Assembly: GCA_022797295.1 (NCBI GenBank)
Contig: JAAWKH010000020.1
Location: forward strand, 1 to 35,449
DNA from: Peptococcaceae bacterium
GTDB taxonomy: Bacteria > Bacillota > Dehalobacteriia > UBA4068 > UBA4997
Direction: 5' to 3'
DNA length: 35,449 bases
The position numbers and the translations under genes were made by a program. Below the pieces are notes generated by a model. It was given only the letters and a program-made list of their open reading frames with translations, searched no databases and was not told where the DNA came from. Of the stretch, positions 7,281 to 14,745 are shown piece after piece; the first letter of the stretch is position 1; every line of letters starts with the position of its first letter.

Positions 7281-7405
7281 AAAGAGCTGCAAGAGTGGTG
7301 CAGATGTGAGGAGTCAGCTTGTGAGAGGAGGCAGGCGTACTAATAGTACGCCGACGACTTGAACAAGCCGACGACAAAACAGATGCGCTGCTATTGCAGC
7401 TCTTT
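7281..7405. repeat. 125-bp imperfect palindromic element
   Basis: Outer arms AAAGAGCTGCAA (7281-7292) and TTGCAGCTCTTT (7394-7405) are perfect inverted repeats. Inner arms GGCGTACTA (7334-7342) and TAGTACGCC (7344-7352) have exactly the same centre, base 7343. An intermediate pair, GTCAGCTTGT (7313-7322) and ACAAGCCGAC (7363-7372), pairs with one mismatch and a one-base offset. Either strand would fold into one long interrupted hairpin. The right arm encodes the last four residues and the stop codon of the radical SAM gene. It resembles a MITE or REP-type element; no second copy was seen in the window. Confidence 0.75.
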
Positions 7406-8305
7406 CGGCAAACGCAGCTTCAATCCGGCCAATATCGTGTCCGGCTTAAAAGTAAACACACTCCTCATCTCCCCCGCCATACAAAAACCGCACTGGTCGC
7501 AAACGCCAGCTTGCTTGCCAGGGCATTCCGGCAGCCGGGCGCCGTCCGCCAGAATAAAATTGCTCACCCAGCAGTCCTTGGGAAATTGGTTATGCCGCAT
7601 AAGCTTCAAGCCGGAAATGCTGTTCATAATCGGATAATCCCGCCGCTTATAATCAATGATTTGGTCAATCAGCTGTTGGCGCACCTCCCAGGCCAACGCC
7701 ATATGCTCCGTGCCAGGATAGGGCGTGTGGAAATTCAGGGAAATCTGCCGAATATACGGGCTGGCCTTGGCATATTCAATGGTTTCCGCCACAGCCGGAT
7801 AATTCAAAGCGTTGATTGCCATATTAACACTAAGGTTAGGGTGGCCGCAACCGGCCAGGTTTTCCTCCAGCCGGGCGAAAGCGCCCTCGCCACGAATTTT
7901 GTCATGCCAATGGCCCACGCCATCCAGGCTGACCCAAACGGAATCTGCCCGCAGCCCGGCAAAAGGCCGTTGAGCGTTAGTGGTCACGGTGGCGGAGTAA
8001 AAGCCCAGCTGACGGCTCAAATCCAGCAGGTCGTTCAAATCGCGGCCTTGCTCGTCCCGCCAAAGGGTGGGCTCGCCGCCCTCAAAATCCACAAAACGCG
8101 CGCCCAAACGGTGGGAATATTCCAGCTCCTCTTTAATTTGCTGCCAGCTTTTGCTGATACCGCCAGCGTGAGTGCCCTCAGCACAATGCGCACAACGTAA
8201 ATTACAAATATTGGAAACAAAAAGCACCGTCTGCAAAGGCCGCTTTTGGCCTAAAATGCGGGCCCTAAAAAACCACCAGGGCAGATAAAATAATTGCTTT
8301 AGCAT
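7391..8305 (-). CDS. Radical SAM enzyme of unknown substrate with C-terminal cysteine cluster
   Basis: 304 residues. The canonical radical SAM motif CNLRCAHC gives C34, C38 and C41 for the SAM-binding [4Fe-4S] cluster. A GGEPTLW motif and an SLDGVG segment complete the SAM-binding barrel. Near the end, C245 and C261, C269, C272, C275 (ECPGKQAGVCDQCGFC) could hold a second iron-sulfur cluster, as in SPASM-like or twitch-like enzymes, although the spacing is not the classical SPASM one. The N-terminus is hydrophobic (LFYLPWWFF), perhaps for membrane association. It lies 12 bases downstream of the UbiA-family gene and probably acts with it. It does not look like MqnC or MqnE. The last codons are formed by the arm of the 125-bp palindrome. 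Confidence 0.85.
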   Translation of the reverse strand: MLKQLFYLPWWFFRARILGQKRPLQTVLFVSNICNLRCAHCAEGTHAGGISKSWQQIKEELEYSHRLGARFVDFEGGEPTLWRDEQGRDLNDLLDLSRQLGFYSATVTTNAQRPFAGLRADSVWVSLDGVGHWHDKIRGEGAFARLEENLAGCGHPNLSVNMAINALNYPAVAETIEYAKASPYIRQISLNFHTPYPGTEHMALAWEVRQQLIDQIIDYKRRDYPIMNSISGLKLMRHNQFPKDCWVSNFILADGARLPECPGKQAGVCDQCGFCMAGEMRSVFTFKPDTILAGLKLRLPKELQ

Positions 8306-8317
8306 AACCCAAGCCCC

Positions 8318-9331
8318 CTAAGCCCGCGAAATATAAGCCGCCAGCAAGCAGCACAACGCAAAGGCCACCGACAAATTGCGGGCCAGATACCAACGCACCA
8401 TAAACCAATCCAGCTTGCGCTCGCAAATGCCCTGCCAGTTGCCCATCGGGCCAAACCACCACAGCCGCGGGAAACTTGAGCGGGGGTTGCGCAGCCACAC
8501 CTTAACCGAGGCGTAGCAAGCGGCCGCCAGCGGCATTGAAAGCAGCGGCAACAGCCAAGCAGAGGAGATAACCTGAAAAATCGTCAACACCTCAATAATC
8601 GCAAACGGGCCAAAGGTCAGCACAAAGCAGGCCCAACGTTTAGCGTCTGCCGTGGGCAACAAATCAGCCAAGGTTTTCTTATCCGCATAACGGTCCGGAG
8701 CCACATCCAACAGAGAGTGAACATAGCCGATATTAGCCACCAGCAGCCCCATAGCAATCGCCAGCGGCCAAATCATAAAGCTGAGCGTGCCGCAAGCCGC
8801 CAAATATACGCCAAACATCAGCAACGGCCCAAACACAATGCCAATAACCACATCACCCAAACCGTGATAACTCAAACGCAGCGGCGGCGCGGAGTAAAAC
8901 AAACCCAGCAGCAGGCCCGCGCCCACCAGCCATAAAATACCCCAACCGCGGCAAATCAGCACCGGCAGGCCGCACAAACAGGCCGCCGCACCAAAGAAAA
9001 AGCAAGCCGCCAAAAGTTGGCCCACATTGGCCTGCCCGCTGGTCAGATACGGCGTTTTGCCGGTGCGCACCTTTTGGCCAGTCGCCGCCAAACGATCCCG
9101 AAAGCCGCTTTGCAGCTTGCGATAGTCAAAATAATCGTCAAAAAGGTTCAAGCTCAGATGAGCCAGCTCCGCGCCCAGCACCGCCAGCAAACCCAAAAGC
9201 AGGTTAAAGCTCGCCGGCTGCTCGCTGGCCGCCAGCGCCAAAGCCAACAGAGCCGGCAAAAGACTTTGCGGCAAGGCAACCGGCCGCGCATTATTAAACC
9301 AAAATCTTAGTTTGTCCCAAATTTTTTCCAC
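8318..9331 (-). CDS. UbiA-family membrane prenyltransferase (MenA-like)
   Basis: 337 residues with about eight or nine hydrophobic segments. Two aspartate-rich motifs expected for binding prenyl diphosphate with Mg2+ are present: NLFDDYFDY (N62, D65, D66, D69) and LLDVAPDRYADKKT (D209, D213, D217). The pattern is closest to 1,4-dihydroxy-2-naphthoate prenyltransferases (MenA) and their paralogues. The start is GTG at 9331 with GGAAAGGAG upstream. It forms a tight pair with the radical SAM gene. No other menaquinone gene is in the window, so the acceptor could be a quinone precursor or some other aromatic or lipid acceptor. Confidence 0.82.
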   Translation of the reverse strand: MEKIWDKLRFWFNNARPVALPQSLLPALLALALAASEQPASFNLLLGLLAVLGAELAHLSLNLFDDYFDYRKLQSGFRDRLAATGQKVRTGKTPYLTSGQANVGQLLAACFFFGAAACLCGLPVLICRGWGILWLVGAGLLLGLFYSAPPLRLSYHGLGDVVIGIVFGPLLMFGVYLAACGTLSFMIWPLAIAMGLLVANIGYVHSLLDVAPDRYADKKTLADLLPTADAKRWACFVLTFGPFAIIEVLTIFQVISSAWLLPLLSMPLAAACYASVKVWLRNPRSSFPRLWWFGPMGNWQGICERKLDWFMVRWYLARNLSVAFALCCLLAAYISRA

Positions 9332-9360
9332 GATATTAACTCCTTTCCAAAATCAAAAAT

Positions 9361-9693
9361 TTATCCTCTCAGATTTTCTAAAGCGGTGGGGTCGTTTGAA
9401 ATAACCATTCCCACCGTGGAACATTTTTCCAAATCGGCACAATCGCCGCAAGTCGTCACTTCCTTTTTCAGCGCACACTGGCGAATAGCGCAAAGGTTAT
9501 CACAGTACACCGTTTTAATCCCATCAACCCGACATCCCTCACAGTTGATATGTTCAGGCAGAATGGGCGCATTATTTAATTCCGCCCACAATTTTGCCGT
9601 TTTCTCACGCAAAGCTTGGTCGTCATTAAGCGTTGCCAGATAAGCATCGCATCTTTCACAATCCAGCCCGCAAAAGGCAATCATATCTCTCAT
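9361..9693 (-). CDS. DUF3795-family cysteine-rich protein
   Basis: 110 residues starting MRDMIAFCGLDCERCDAY, then paired cysteines (INCEGCRVDGIKTVYCDNLCAIRQC and CGDCADLEKC). This matches the small DUF3795 family of predicted zinc-binding proteins whose function is not known. The start at 9693 is fixed by AGGAGG nine bases before ATG; the longer frame to 9804 runs through AT-rich sequence and is unlikely to be translated. It lies 29 bases downstream of the UbiA gene's start, on the same strand but upstream of that gene, so it may be the first gene of that transcript. Confidence 0.8.
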   Translation of the reverse strand: MRDMIAFCGLDCERCDAYLATLNDDQALREKTAKLWAELNNAPILPEHINCEGCRVDGIKTVYCDNLCAIRQCALKKEVTTCGDCADLEKCSTVGMVISNDPTALENLRG

Positions 9694-9896
9694 AGTTAGA
9701 TACCTCCTAAACAAAAGTAAAATGTCAAAAAAATAAAATTTAAAAGCGGACTTCACATTTACTCCGCTATTGTTTATTATATATGTAGAAAAGCGCGCCG
9801 TCAACCAAAACGCTTACAAAAAAATTTATTTTTTTAGATTTTGTTGTGGCATTTTAGTCCGTTGTCGGGTATTATTAGCAGAAAGGAGGATACTCA

Positions 9897-10427
9897 ATGC
9901 TTTTTGCAGCTGCCGGAAGCGCCACTGGCGAGGAATCGGATTTTGATAAATTGCTGAAACGCAACGCAGAAATGGTTTATAAGCTGGCCTTTGCCCGCTG
10001 CGGCAACGAGGCTGATGCTGACGACATCTTTCAACAGGTTTTTTTGCGTTATCTCACCCGCAAACCCAACTTCGCCAGTGACGAGCACGAAAAAGCCTGG
10101 TTTATTCGCGCCACCATCAACCGCAGCAAAAGCCTATGGGATTCTGCCTTTCGCCGACACACGCAGCCCTTGGAGGAAGCGCCCCTGGCGGACCCAACCA
10201 ACCCCTTTGAGGCTCACGAAAGCCGGGCTGATTTGGCTGCCGCCCTGGCCCAGCTGCCGGCCGATTATCGCACGTTGATTCATCTTTTTTACTATGAGGA
10301 TTTATCAACCGCCCAAATCGCCCAGCTGCTGAAACGCCGGGAAGGCACCGTGCGCCAACAACTAACACGGGCCCGCCGTCAATTACAGGAAATTATGAAA
10401 GGAGACGCCGAATACTTTGACCTTTAA
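9897..10427 (+). CDS. ECF-type RNA polymerase sigma factor
   Basis: 176 residues. Region 2 (FDKLLKRNAEMVYKLAFARCGNEADADDIFQQVFLRYL) binds core polymerase and the -10 element. Region 4 (LAQLPADYRTLIHLFYYEDLSTAQIAQLLKRREGTVRQQLTRARRQL) is the HTH for the -35 element. GAAAGGAGG precedes the ATG. The downstream gene overlaps its end by 11 bases and encodes a membrane protein positioned like an anti-sigma factor, so activity is probably controlled by that partner. The signal is unknown. The first ten residues (MLFAAAGSAT) are atypical, and an alternative later start is possible. Confidence 0.88.
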   Translation: MLFAAAGSATGEESDFDKLLKRNAEMVYKLAFARCGNEADADDIFQQVFLRYLTRKPNFASDEHEKAWFIRATINRSKSLWDSAFRRHTQPLEEAPLADPTNPFEAHESRADLAAALAQLPADYRTLIHLFYYEDLSTAQIAQLLKRREGTVRQQLTRARRQLQEIMKGDAEYFDL

Positions 10428-10959
10428 GGAAGATTACCGTGCCATTTTTGACCAGCTACAGCCCAGCGAACAGCTGCTAGCTGCCACTGCGGCCCTAAAC
10501 AGCCGCCCAAACCCAACGCGGAGCCGGCGCTTTCGGCTGCCCGCCGCGGCCGTCAGCCTTTGCACCATCTGCCTGCTGCTCACCGGCGTTGTTGTCGGTA
10601 GCCTACAGCTAGGCCAACCTTCGGAAAATCAGCAGACAACCCTGCGCACCGCGCAGCAACCGCAGTTGGCCAACAGTCGCAGCATTGACGCACCGAACGA
10701 GCCAACCCAGGAAACCGCTATGCGCTCCCTGCCGGAGCCGCAAATCGCTGAACACAGTGCAAACCAGCAAGGCTTGGCCGCATATCAAAGCCCAGGCAAA
10801 GCCAGTCGCACCAACTGCTATCCGCAAAGTGATACAGCAACCGGCAAAATGGCTTACTTGCCAGCTCCGCCAGCCAGTCTTTGGCTAACCAGCCCCAGCC
10901 TGCCGGTTTACTTTTACCAAACGGTCCTGTGGCTGTCCCACTGGACGCAATTCAAATAA
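10417..10959 (+). CDS. Putative anti-sigma factor, single-pass membrane protein, possibly frameshifted
   Basis: 180 residues, start TTG at 10417 with AAAGGAG upstream, overlapping the sigma gene by 11 bases (translational coupling). A short cytoplasmic N-terminus (KEDYRAIFDQLQPSEQLL) precedes one membrane segment at about residues 45-65 (LPAAAVSLCTICLLLTGVVVG), then a Gln/Pro/Ser-rich outer part. The layout fits an anti-sigma factor. The last 30 residues have unusual composition (LWLTSPSLPVYFYQTVLWLSHW). The neighbouring forward frame stays open from about 10832 to 11004 and reads as a more normal protein end (LPNGPVAVPLDAIQISVS), suggesting a frameshift or sequence error. Confidence 0.65.
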   Translation: MTFKEDYRAIFDQLQPSEQLLAATAALNSRPNPTRSRRFRLPAAAVSLCTICLLLTGVVVGSLQLGQPSENQQTTLRTAQQPQLANSRSIDAPNEPTQETAMRSLPEPQIAEHSANQQGLAAYQSPGKASRTNCYPQSDTATGKMAYLPAPPASLWLTSPSLPVYFYQTVLWLSHWTQFK

Positions 10960-11021
10960 GTGTGAGCATTGCCTCGGTTGGTATTTTGTGTGGTAGGTCA
11001 ATTTGAGGCAAAACAGAAAAC

Positions 11022-11055
11022 GCAAACCCTCCCGGAATTTTCCGAGAGGGTTTGC
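11022..11055. terminator. Bidirectional terminator shared by two convergent sigma/anti-sigma operons
   Basis: GCAAACCCTC (11022-11031) pairs with GAGGGTTTGC (11046-11055), with an inner CGGAA/TTCCG stem. T-rich sequence follows on the + strand, and a weaker T-rich tract on the - strand. Confidence 0.9.
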
Positions 11056-11098
11056 TTATTTTTATTTTACAGCACTTTAAGAAAGAAACATTTTATTT

Positions 11099-12319
11099 TT
11101 AGCGCAGTTGCAATTCCTGCCCCTGATATTTAATGCTGGCAATATCCTCCAGATTTAGCAGTTGATTAAAACTGAAGATAATCTGATGATGGTTAAGCTC
11201 CGCATTGCCGCCGCCCCCGCTGGTTTGCAGCACTGAACCGTCCTGCAAAGTCACCTCAAAGCGATCAAGATCTGCTAGTAAATCGCTTATTTTAATCTCA
11301 ACCGGAGATTCGCTGTAAGGAATCATTTTTTCCGTGCCGTCATCTGCAATCTCCACCGAACCGCCCTGCGGCTCAACATAACCCGCCGGCGGCATGTAGC
11401 CCTCAGGATTGTCCACGTCCACATCCACAATAATCGTGAAAGGCGAAATCTCCAAGGAGCTCACATGCGCGGTTGCCTCGCCCAGCTTAATATCCACATT
11501 CTGCGGCAAAACATCGCTGGTCGGCGTGTAATCCAACACAAAACCCAGCTTCCATTCACCCGGCAACGGTTGGGTGTAATCCATATCCTCAGTGATATAG
11601 CCTTTCAAGCCGCCCAAATTCAGGTCAATCCGCTGCCCTTTCAGGGAAACGTTCGTTTGCAGGCACAACATCATACGCAAATGATTGTCGGCCGGGTCGT
11701 CGTCCGGCAGCTCCTCAAAGTAATAACCCGCGCCGGTGCTTTCAGAGAGGGACACATGAGCCAGTTCCCAAATATAGCTATCATAGTTCAGCACGGTGCC
11801 CTCCGGGGCCACAAAATCCAGCAGCACGTAAACGCTTTGCTTGTCGCCAACCACCTGTTCCACCCTCAATGTTCCGTTTTCATTACTGTCCTGCATATTA
11901 ATTTCCTGGCCGGATTGCTGCGGCAGTTGACCGCTTTCCGCATTGAAGAAGCCCAAAAAGTCTTTATTCAGGGCAAATTCGGCCACCGCCAAGGAGCTCA
12001 TCGCCAGCAGCATCACCGCCGCCAAGCCAAAAACCCACAATTTGCGGCGCGGCACGCCACTGCGCCGGCTTCTGGCCGTGCTCTGGCGGCTTGGCCCATT
12101 CTGTCCGTTCTGCATATGCTGCATTGTTTGGTTCAAAATTCGCTGCTGCTCAACTGCGGAAATCTCCTGCGGTTCCAGCAAATCAGTATTAAAATTGTTT
12201 GGCATAATATATCCCTCCATCAAATGTTGAATAGCAATTTCCTCTTGTAAAATCTCCTCCGCCCCCAAATCGTAATCAGCGGGGTTGTTCATATCGCTCA
12301 CTTTATTCACTTCGCTCAC
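11099..12319 (-). CDS. DUF4179-like membrane anti-sigma factor
   Basis: 406 residues, start GTG at 12319, sharing GTGA with the stop of the upstream sigma gene. A long cytoplasmic N-terminus (1-92, including a helix around AVEQQRILNQTMQHMQ) precedes a basic stretch and one membrane segment (about 93-115, LWVFGLAAVMLLAMSSLAVA). A large extracytoplasmic beta-rich part follows, with a conserved-looking SVYVLLDFVAPEGTVL segment typical of DUF4179 proteins encoded next to ECF sigma factors. The inferred role is to hold the partner sigma at the membrane until an envelope signal arrives. DUF4179 membership is from recall of the architecture. The C-terminal domain after residue 300 is not recognised. 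Confidence 0.78.
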   Translation of the reverse strand: MSEVNKVSDMNNPADYDLGAEEILQEEIAIQHLMEGYIMPNNFNTDLLEPQEISAVEQQRILNQTMQHMQNGQNGPSRQSTARSRRSGVPRRKLWVFGLAAVMLLAMSSLAVAEFALNKDFLGFFNAESGQLPQQSGQEINMQDSNENGTLRVEQVVGDKQSVYVLLDFVAPEGTVLNYDSYIWELAHVSLSESTGAGYYFEELPDDDPADNHLRMMLCLQTNVSLKGQRIDLNLGGLKGYITEDMDYTQPLPGEWKLGFVLDYTPTSDVLPQNVDIKLGEATAHVSSLEISPFTIIVDVDVDNPEGYMPPAGYVEPQGGSVEIADDGTEKMIPYSESPVEIKISDLLADLDRFEVTLQDGSVLQTSGGGGNAELNHHQIIFSFNQLLNLEDIASIKYQGQELQLR

Positions 12320-12888
12320 AGCTCGACACCTCTTTCCATTAAGGTTTTTTTCAAACGCCGCCGGCCTTGATAAAGACGGTTTTCCACCGCTTTAGTTTCC
12401 AGGCCCAAACGGGCGGCTATGTTTTTCACCTGCTCGCCAAAATAGTAACGCAAGATGAAAATATCCCGGTCTGGCTGGGGCATAGCGTCAACGCATTGCT
12501 GCACCAACTGTTTTTGGTCTTTGTCCGCCAACTGTTCGGCTGGGTCGGCCCCGGGAGCGCCGGCCTTATCCTCCGGCGGCAGCTCCTGCCAAACCGTGCG
12601 GCTTAAACGCCGGCCACGGTCCAGGGCCACATGACGGGCAATGCCGCACAAGTAGCTTTTCAGGCTGCGCCCAGCCTCAAATCTTCCCTCCTGGCCCACC
12701 GCTTGGTAAAGCCGCCAAAAAACCTCCGATGTACACTCTTCCACATCCTGCTGGCATTCATTGCCCAGCACCCTGCGCACAACCGCCTGCACCAAGCCGC
12801 CATATTGCTTAATGGCCTCGGCCAGGCCTTGCTCCGGCTGTTGCTGAATCAGCCCCAACAGGCCTTGTTCATAATCTGTTTCCTGCAT
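12316..12888 (-). CDS. ECF-type RNA polymerase sigma factor
   Basis: 190 residues from the ATG at 12888. Region 2 spans about QYGGLVQAVVRRVLGNECQQDVEECTSEVFWRLYQAV and region 4 about AMPQPDRDIFILRYYFGEQVKNIAARLGLETKAVENRLYQGRRRL. The ATG at 12888 has GAGGAGG seven bases upstream. A second in-frame ATG at 12969 also has GGGAGG at good spacing and would add 27 residues (beginning MQEVSKNLSLLW), so two forms are possible. The gene overlaps its anti-sigma partner by four bases. Regulon unknown. Confidence 0.88.
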   Translation of the reverse strand: MQETDYEQGLLGLIQQQPEQGLAEAIKQYGGLVQAVVRRVLGNECQQDVEECTSEVFWRLYQAVGQEGRFEAGRSLKSYLCGIARHVALDRGRRLSRTVWQELPPEDKAGAPGADPAEQLADKDQKQLVQQCVDAMPQPDRDIFILRYYFGEQVKNIAARLGLETKAVENRLYQGRRRLKKTLMERGVEL

Positions 12889-13091
12889 AGCTGCCTCCTC
12901 GCAGTTTGTCTCAGCCCAGCCCTGATCGGCCGACCAAAGCAAGCTCAGATTTTTACTAACTTCCTGCATAGTTGCCTCCCGGTGGTGTGCGAAGCCTACC
13001 ACAAATCTTAAATCTTTTTAGAAGATTTACGCGCGTTTTAATCTTCACCTATTAATTCGTATGAAAATGCAAAATCACTTATGAAATTGGG

Positions 13092-13124
13092 AAAAAAATG
13101 AAGGAGCTATGCAAACATAGCCCC
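13092..13124 (-). terminator. Probable terminator of the M23 peptidase gene
   Basis: On the - strand GGGGCTATG, loop TTTG, CATAGCTCC (one G-U pair), followed after five bases by seven T. It lies about 30 bases past the stop codon at 13153. Confidence 0.6.
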
Positions 13125-13152
13125 CTCAATCAGTTTCTTCTATTAAAATACT

Positions 13153-14511
13153 TTACTTGATATACAGCAACGGGTCAGTGGTGGAACCATTAACAATAAC
13201 CTCAAAATGCAGATGACTGCCAGTGCTTTTGCCAGTGCTGCCCTCCAAGCCAATCTGCTGACCAATTTCCACCTCGTCGCCCTCGCTTACCAAAATGCTC
13301 TGCATATGCGCATATCTGGTCTGCAAACCGTCGCCGTGGCTGATAACCACTTCATTGCCGTAAGTGCCGTGATAACCGGCGGAAACCACCGTGCCCGCTT
13401 TGGCCGCCCAAACCGGGTCGCCCGAATCGCCGTCAATATCCAAACCAGAATGATTGTCCCTACTGCGCGGCCCGTAGTAGGAGCTGATGCGCGTGGCCGT
13501 GGTGGGCCAAATCATGCCCGCCTCCGTGGCCTGGGTTAAGGAACGGGAAGCAGTTTGCACCACAGCGCCCTCCAACACAATCTCCTCCACCGGTTTAACC
13601 AGTGTGTTGGAGCTAATCTCCTGTCGGGCAATCTCCTCGCCGTTAGCCTGCGCCAACTGAATTGTCACCTCACGGCTGCCGTTCACACCAGCCTGCTTAA
13701 CTTTGGTTTGGCCGTAACGCAAGGTGCCGTCCACCTCGTAACTGGTGTCAAAAGGAACTTCCTCCACCTTGGTTTTTTCCAAAACCACCAGCACCGTCAC
13801 CGGGGCTTCCCCCGTCAGGCTGGTGTCTTTCATAGCCAGCTTTGCCTCATCCAAATTGCTCAGCTCGGCCACCAAAACCTCCTGCGGCTGCACCTTAATT
13901 TCCTGCTTAAACTTAACATCCAACACCTGCATGGTGTCATCCTCTGGCAAGTAAGTAAGCTTCAAATTCTCCAGAGCTTCCTTGGCCGTTTGCTCGTCGG
14001 CAGTGAAAACCAGCGGCTGCCCGTCCACCAAAATTGCCGCACCGTTAGTTTTCAGCGTGGTAGTCAACGCCAAGGCATTCAACGCCTTGCTACGGTTCAA
14101 CACCTCCGAGCCCTCTCTGGCCTCCGGCACAACCGTCACCTGCTCAGCAAAAAACACTTCGTTGCCAATCTCCTTGGTCTGCGCCGCCAGATAAGCCGCC
14201 ACAGCGGCATTGGCCTGCTCCTCGTTTTTCATCGCTGCCACTTGCTGGCCGTTCACCAAAATGGCCGCCGGGTTACCAGCCAGCGCAAAGGAAAGAGCCA
14301 CCGCCAAAAGCACCACAGCCGCCAAAGCAGCGCCGCCGGCAATCAACAGCTTGGGCCGTTGTGATAGCGTTTGCTTTAACGCTTGCAAATCTGCTGCGGA
14401 AACTTTGGCCGGTTCCTGCGCATTTTCCTCTGTCATTTCCACTTCTGCCGGGGCAGCCTCGGCAGAAGCCAACATTTCTGATTCATTATTCAAGACATGT
14501 TCGTTTGACAT
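13153..14511 (-). CDS. Membrane-anchored G5-domain and M23 (LytM) wall peptidase
   Basis: 452 residues from the ATG at 14511 (AAGGGAGG four bases upstream; an in-frame ATG at 14532 lacks a ribosome binding site). A cytoplasmic acidic N-terminus of about 50 residues precedes one membrane segment (LLIAGGAALAAVVLLAVALSFALAG). The outside part has an alpha/beta region, a G5 domain (VEEVPFDTSYEVDGTLRYGQTKVKQ with REVTIQL) and a C-terminal M23 zinc endopeptidase domain with NHSGLDIDG, RYAHM and HLHFEV, which supply the His/Asp/His zinc ligands. It likely cleaves peptide bridges in peptidoglycan or, like other G5-M23 proteins, scaffolds an envelope complex. It has its own promoter at 14670-14698 and terminator, so it is monocistronic. 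Confidence 0.9.
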   Translation of the reverse strand: MSNEHVLNNESEMLASAEAAPAEVEMTEENAQEPAKVSAADLQALKQTLSQRPKLLIAGGAALAAVVLLAVALSFALAGNPAAILVNGQQVAAMKNEEQANAAVAAYLAAQTKEIGNEVFFAEQVTVVPEAREGSEVLNRSKALNALALTTTLKTNGAAILVDGQPLVFTADEQTAKEALENLKLTYLPEDDTMQVLDVKFKQEIKVQPQEVLVAELSNLDEAKLAMKDTSLTGEAPVTVLVVLEKTKVEEVPFDTSYEVDGTLRYGQTKVKQAGVNGSREVTIQLAQANGEEIARQEISSNTLVKPVEEIVLEGAVVQTASRSLTQATEAGMIWPTTATRISSYYGPRSRDNHSGLDIDGDSGDPVWAAKAGTVVSAGYHGTYGNEVVISHGDGLQTRYAHMQSILVSEGDEVEIGQQIGLEGSTGKSTGSHLHFEVIVNGSTTDPLLYIK

Positions 14512-14669
14512 AAAGCCTCCCTTACATTTCACAGCTCAGCCGGAACAGACGGGCAAAAAACCAAAACTTTCACCAAAATTGTTCCAAACGCTTACAAATT
14601 TCCGGCCTGGCCGCTTTTTTTGGCCTGATTATTCGCTTTACTGCGAGTGAATCATCTCAAGCTAGCCTT

Positions 14670-14698
14670 ATTATAGCATATTTTAAGCAAAAAATCAA
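14670..14698 (-). promoter_or_regulatory. Sigma-A type promoter of the M23 peptidase gene
   Basis: On the - strand TTGATT (14698-14693), 17-bp spacer, TATAAT (14675-14670). It lies just past the whiA stop and about 160 bases upstream of the M23 start, leaving a long untranslated leader. Confidence 0.7.
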
Positions 14699-14745
14699 GC
14701 CCGCCTGAACTGGCCTTTGGGGACAAGCTGTCAACAAATTCCGGC

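Noticed and set aside
7260-7410. A riboswitch for thiC in the palindromic region
   Set aside because: The region is a symmetric palindrome lacking TPP aptamer motifs, and the lipoprotein gene lies between it and thiC.
9694-9804. N-terminal extension of the DUF3795 protein
   Set aside because: Encoded by AT-rich intergenic sequence upstream of a perfectly spaced AGGAGG-ATG at 9693.
14600-14627. GGCCTG repeats with a T-run in the M23 leader as a terminator
   Set aside because: The two GGCCTG copies are direct rather than inverted repeats and do not form a convincing stem before the T-run.
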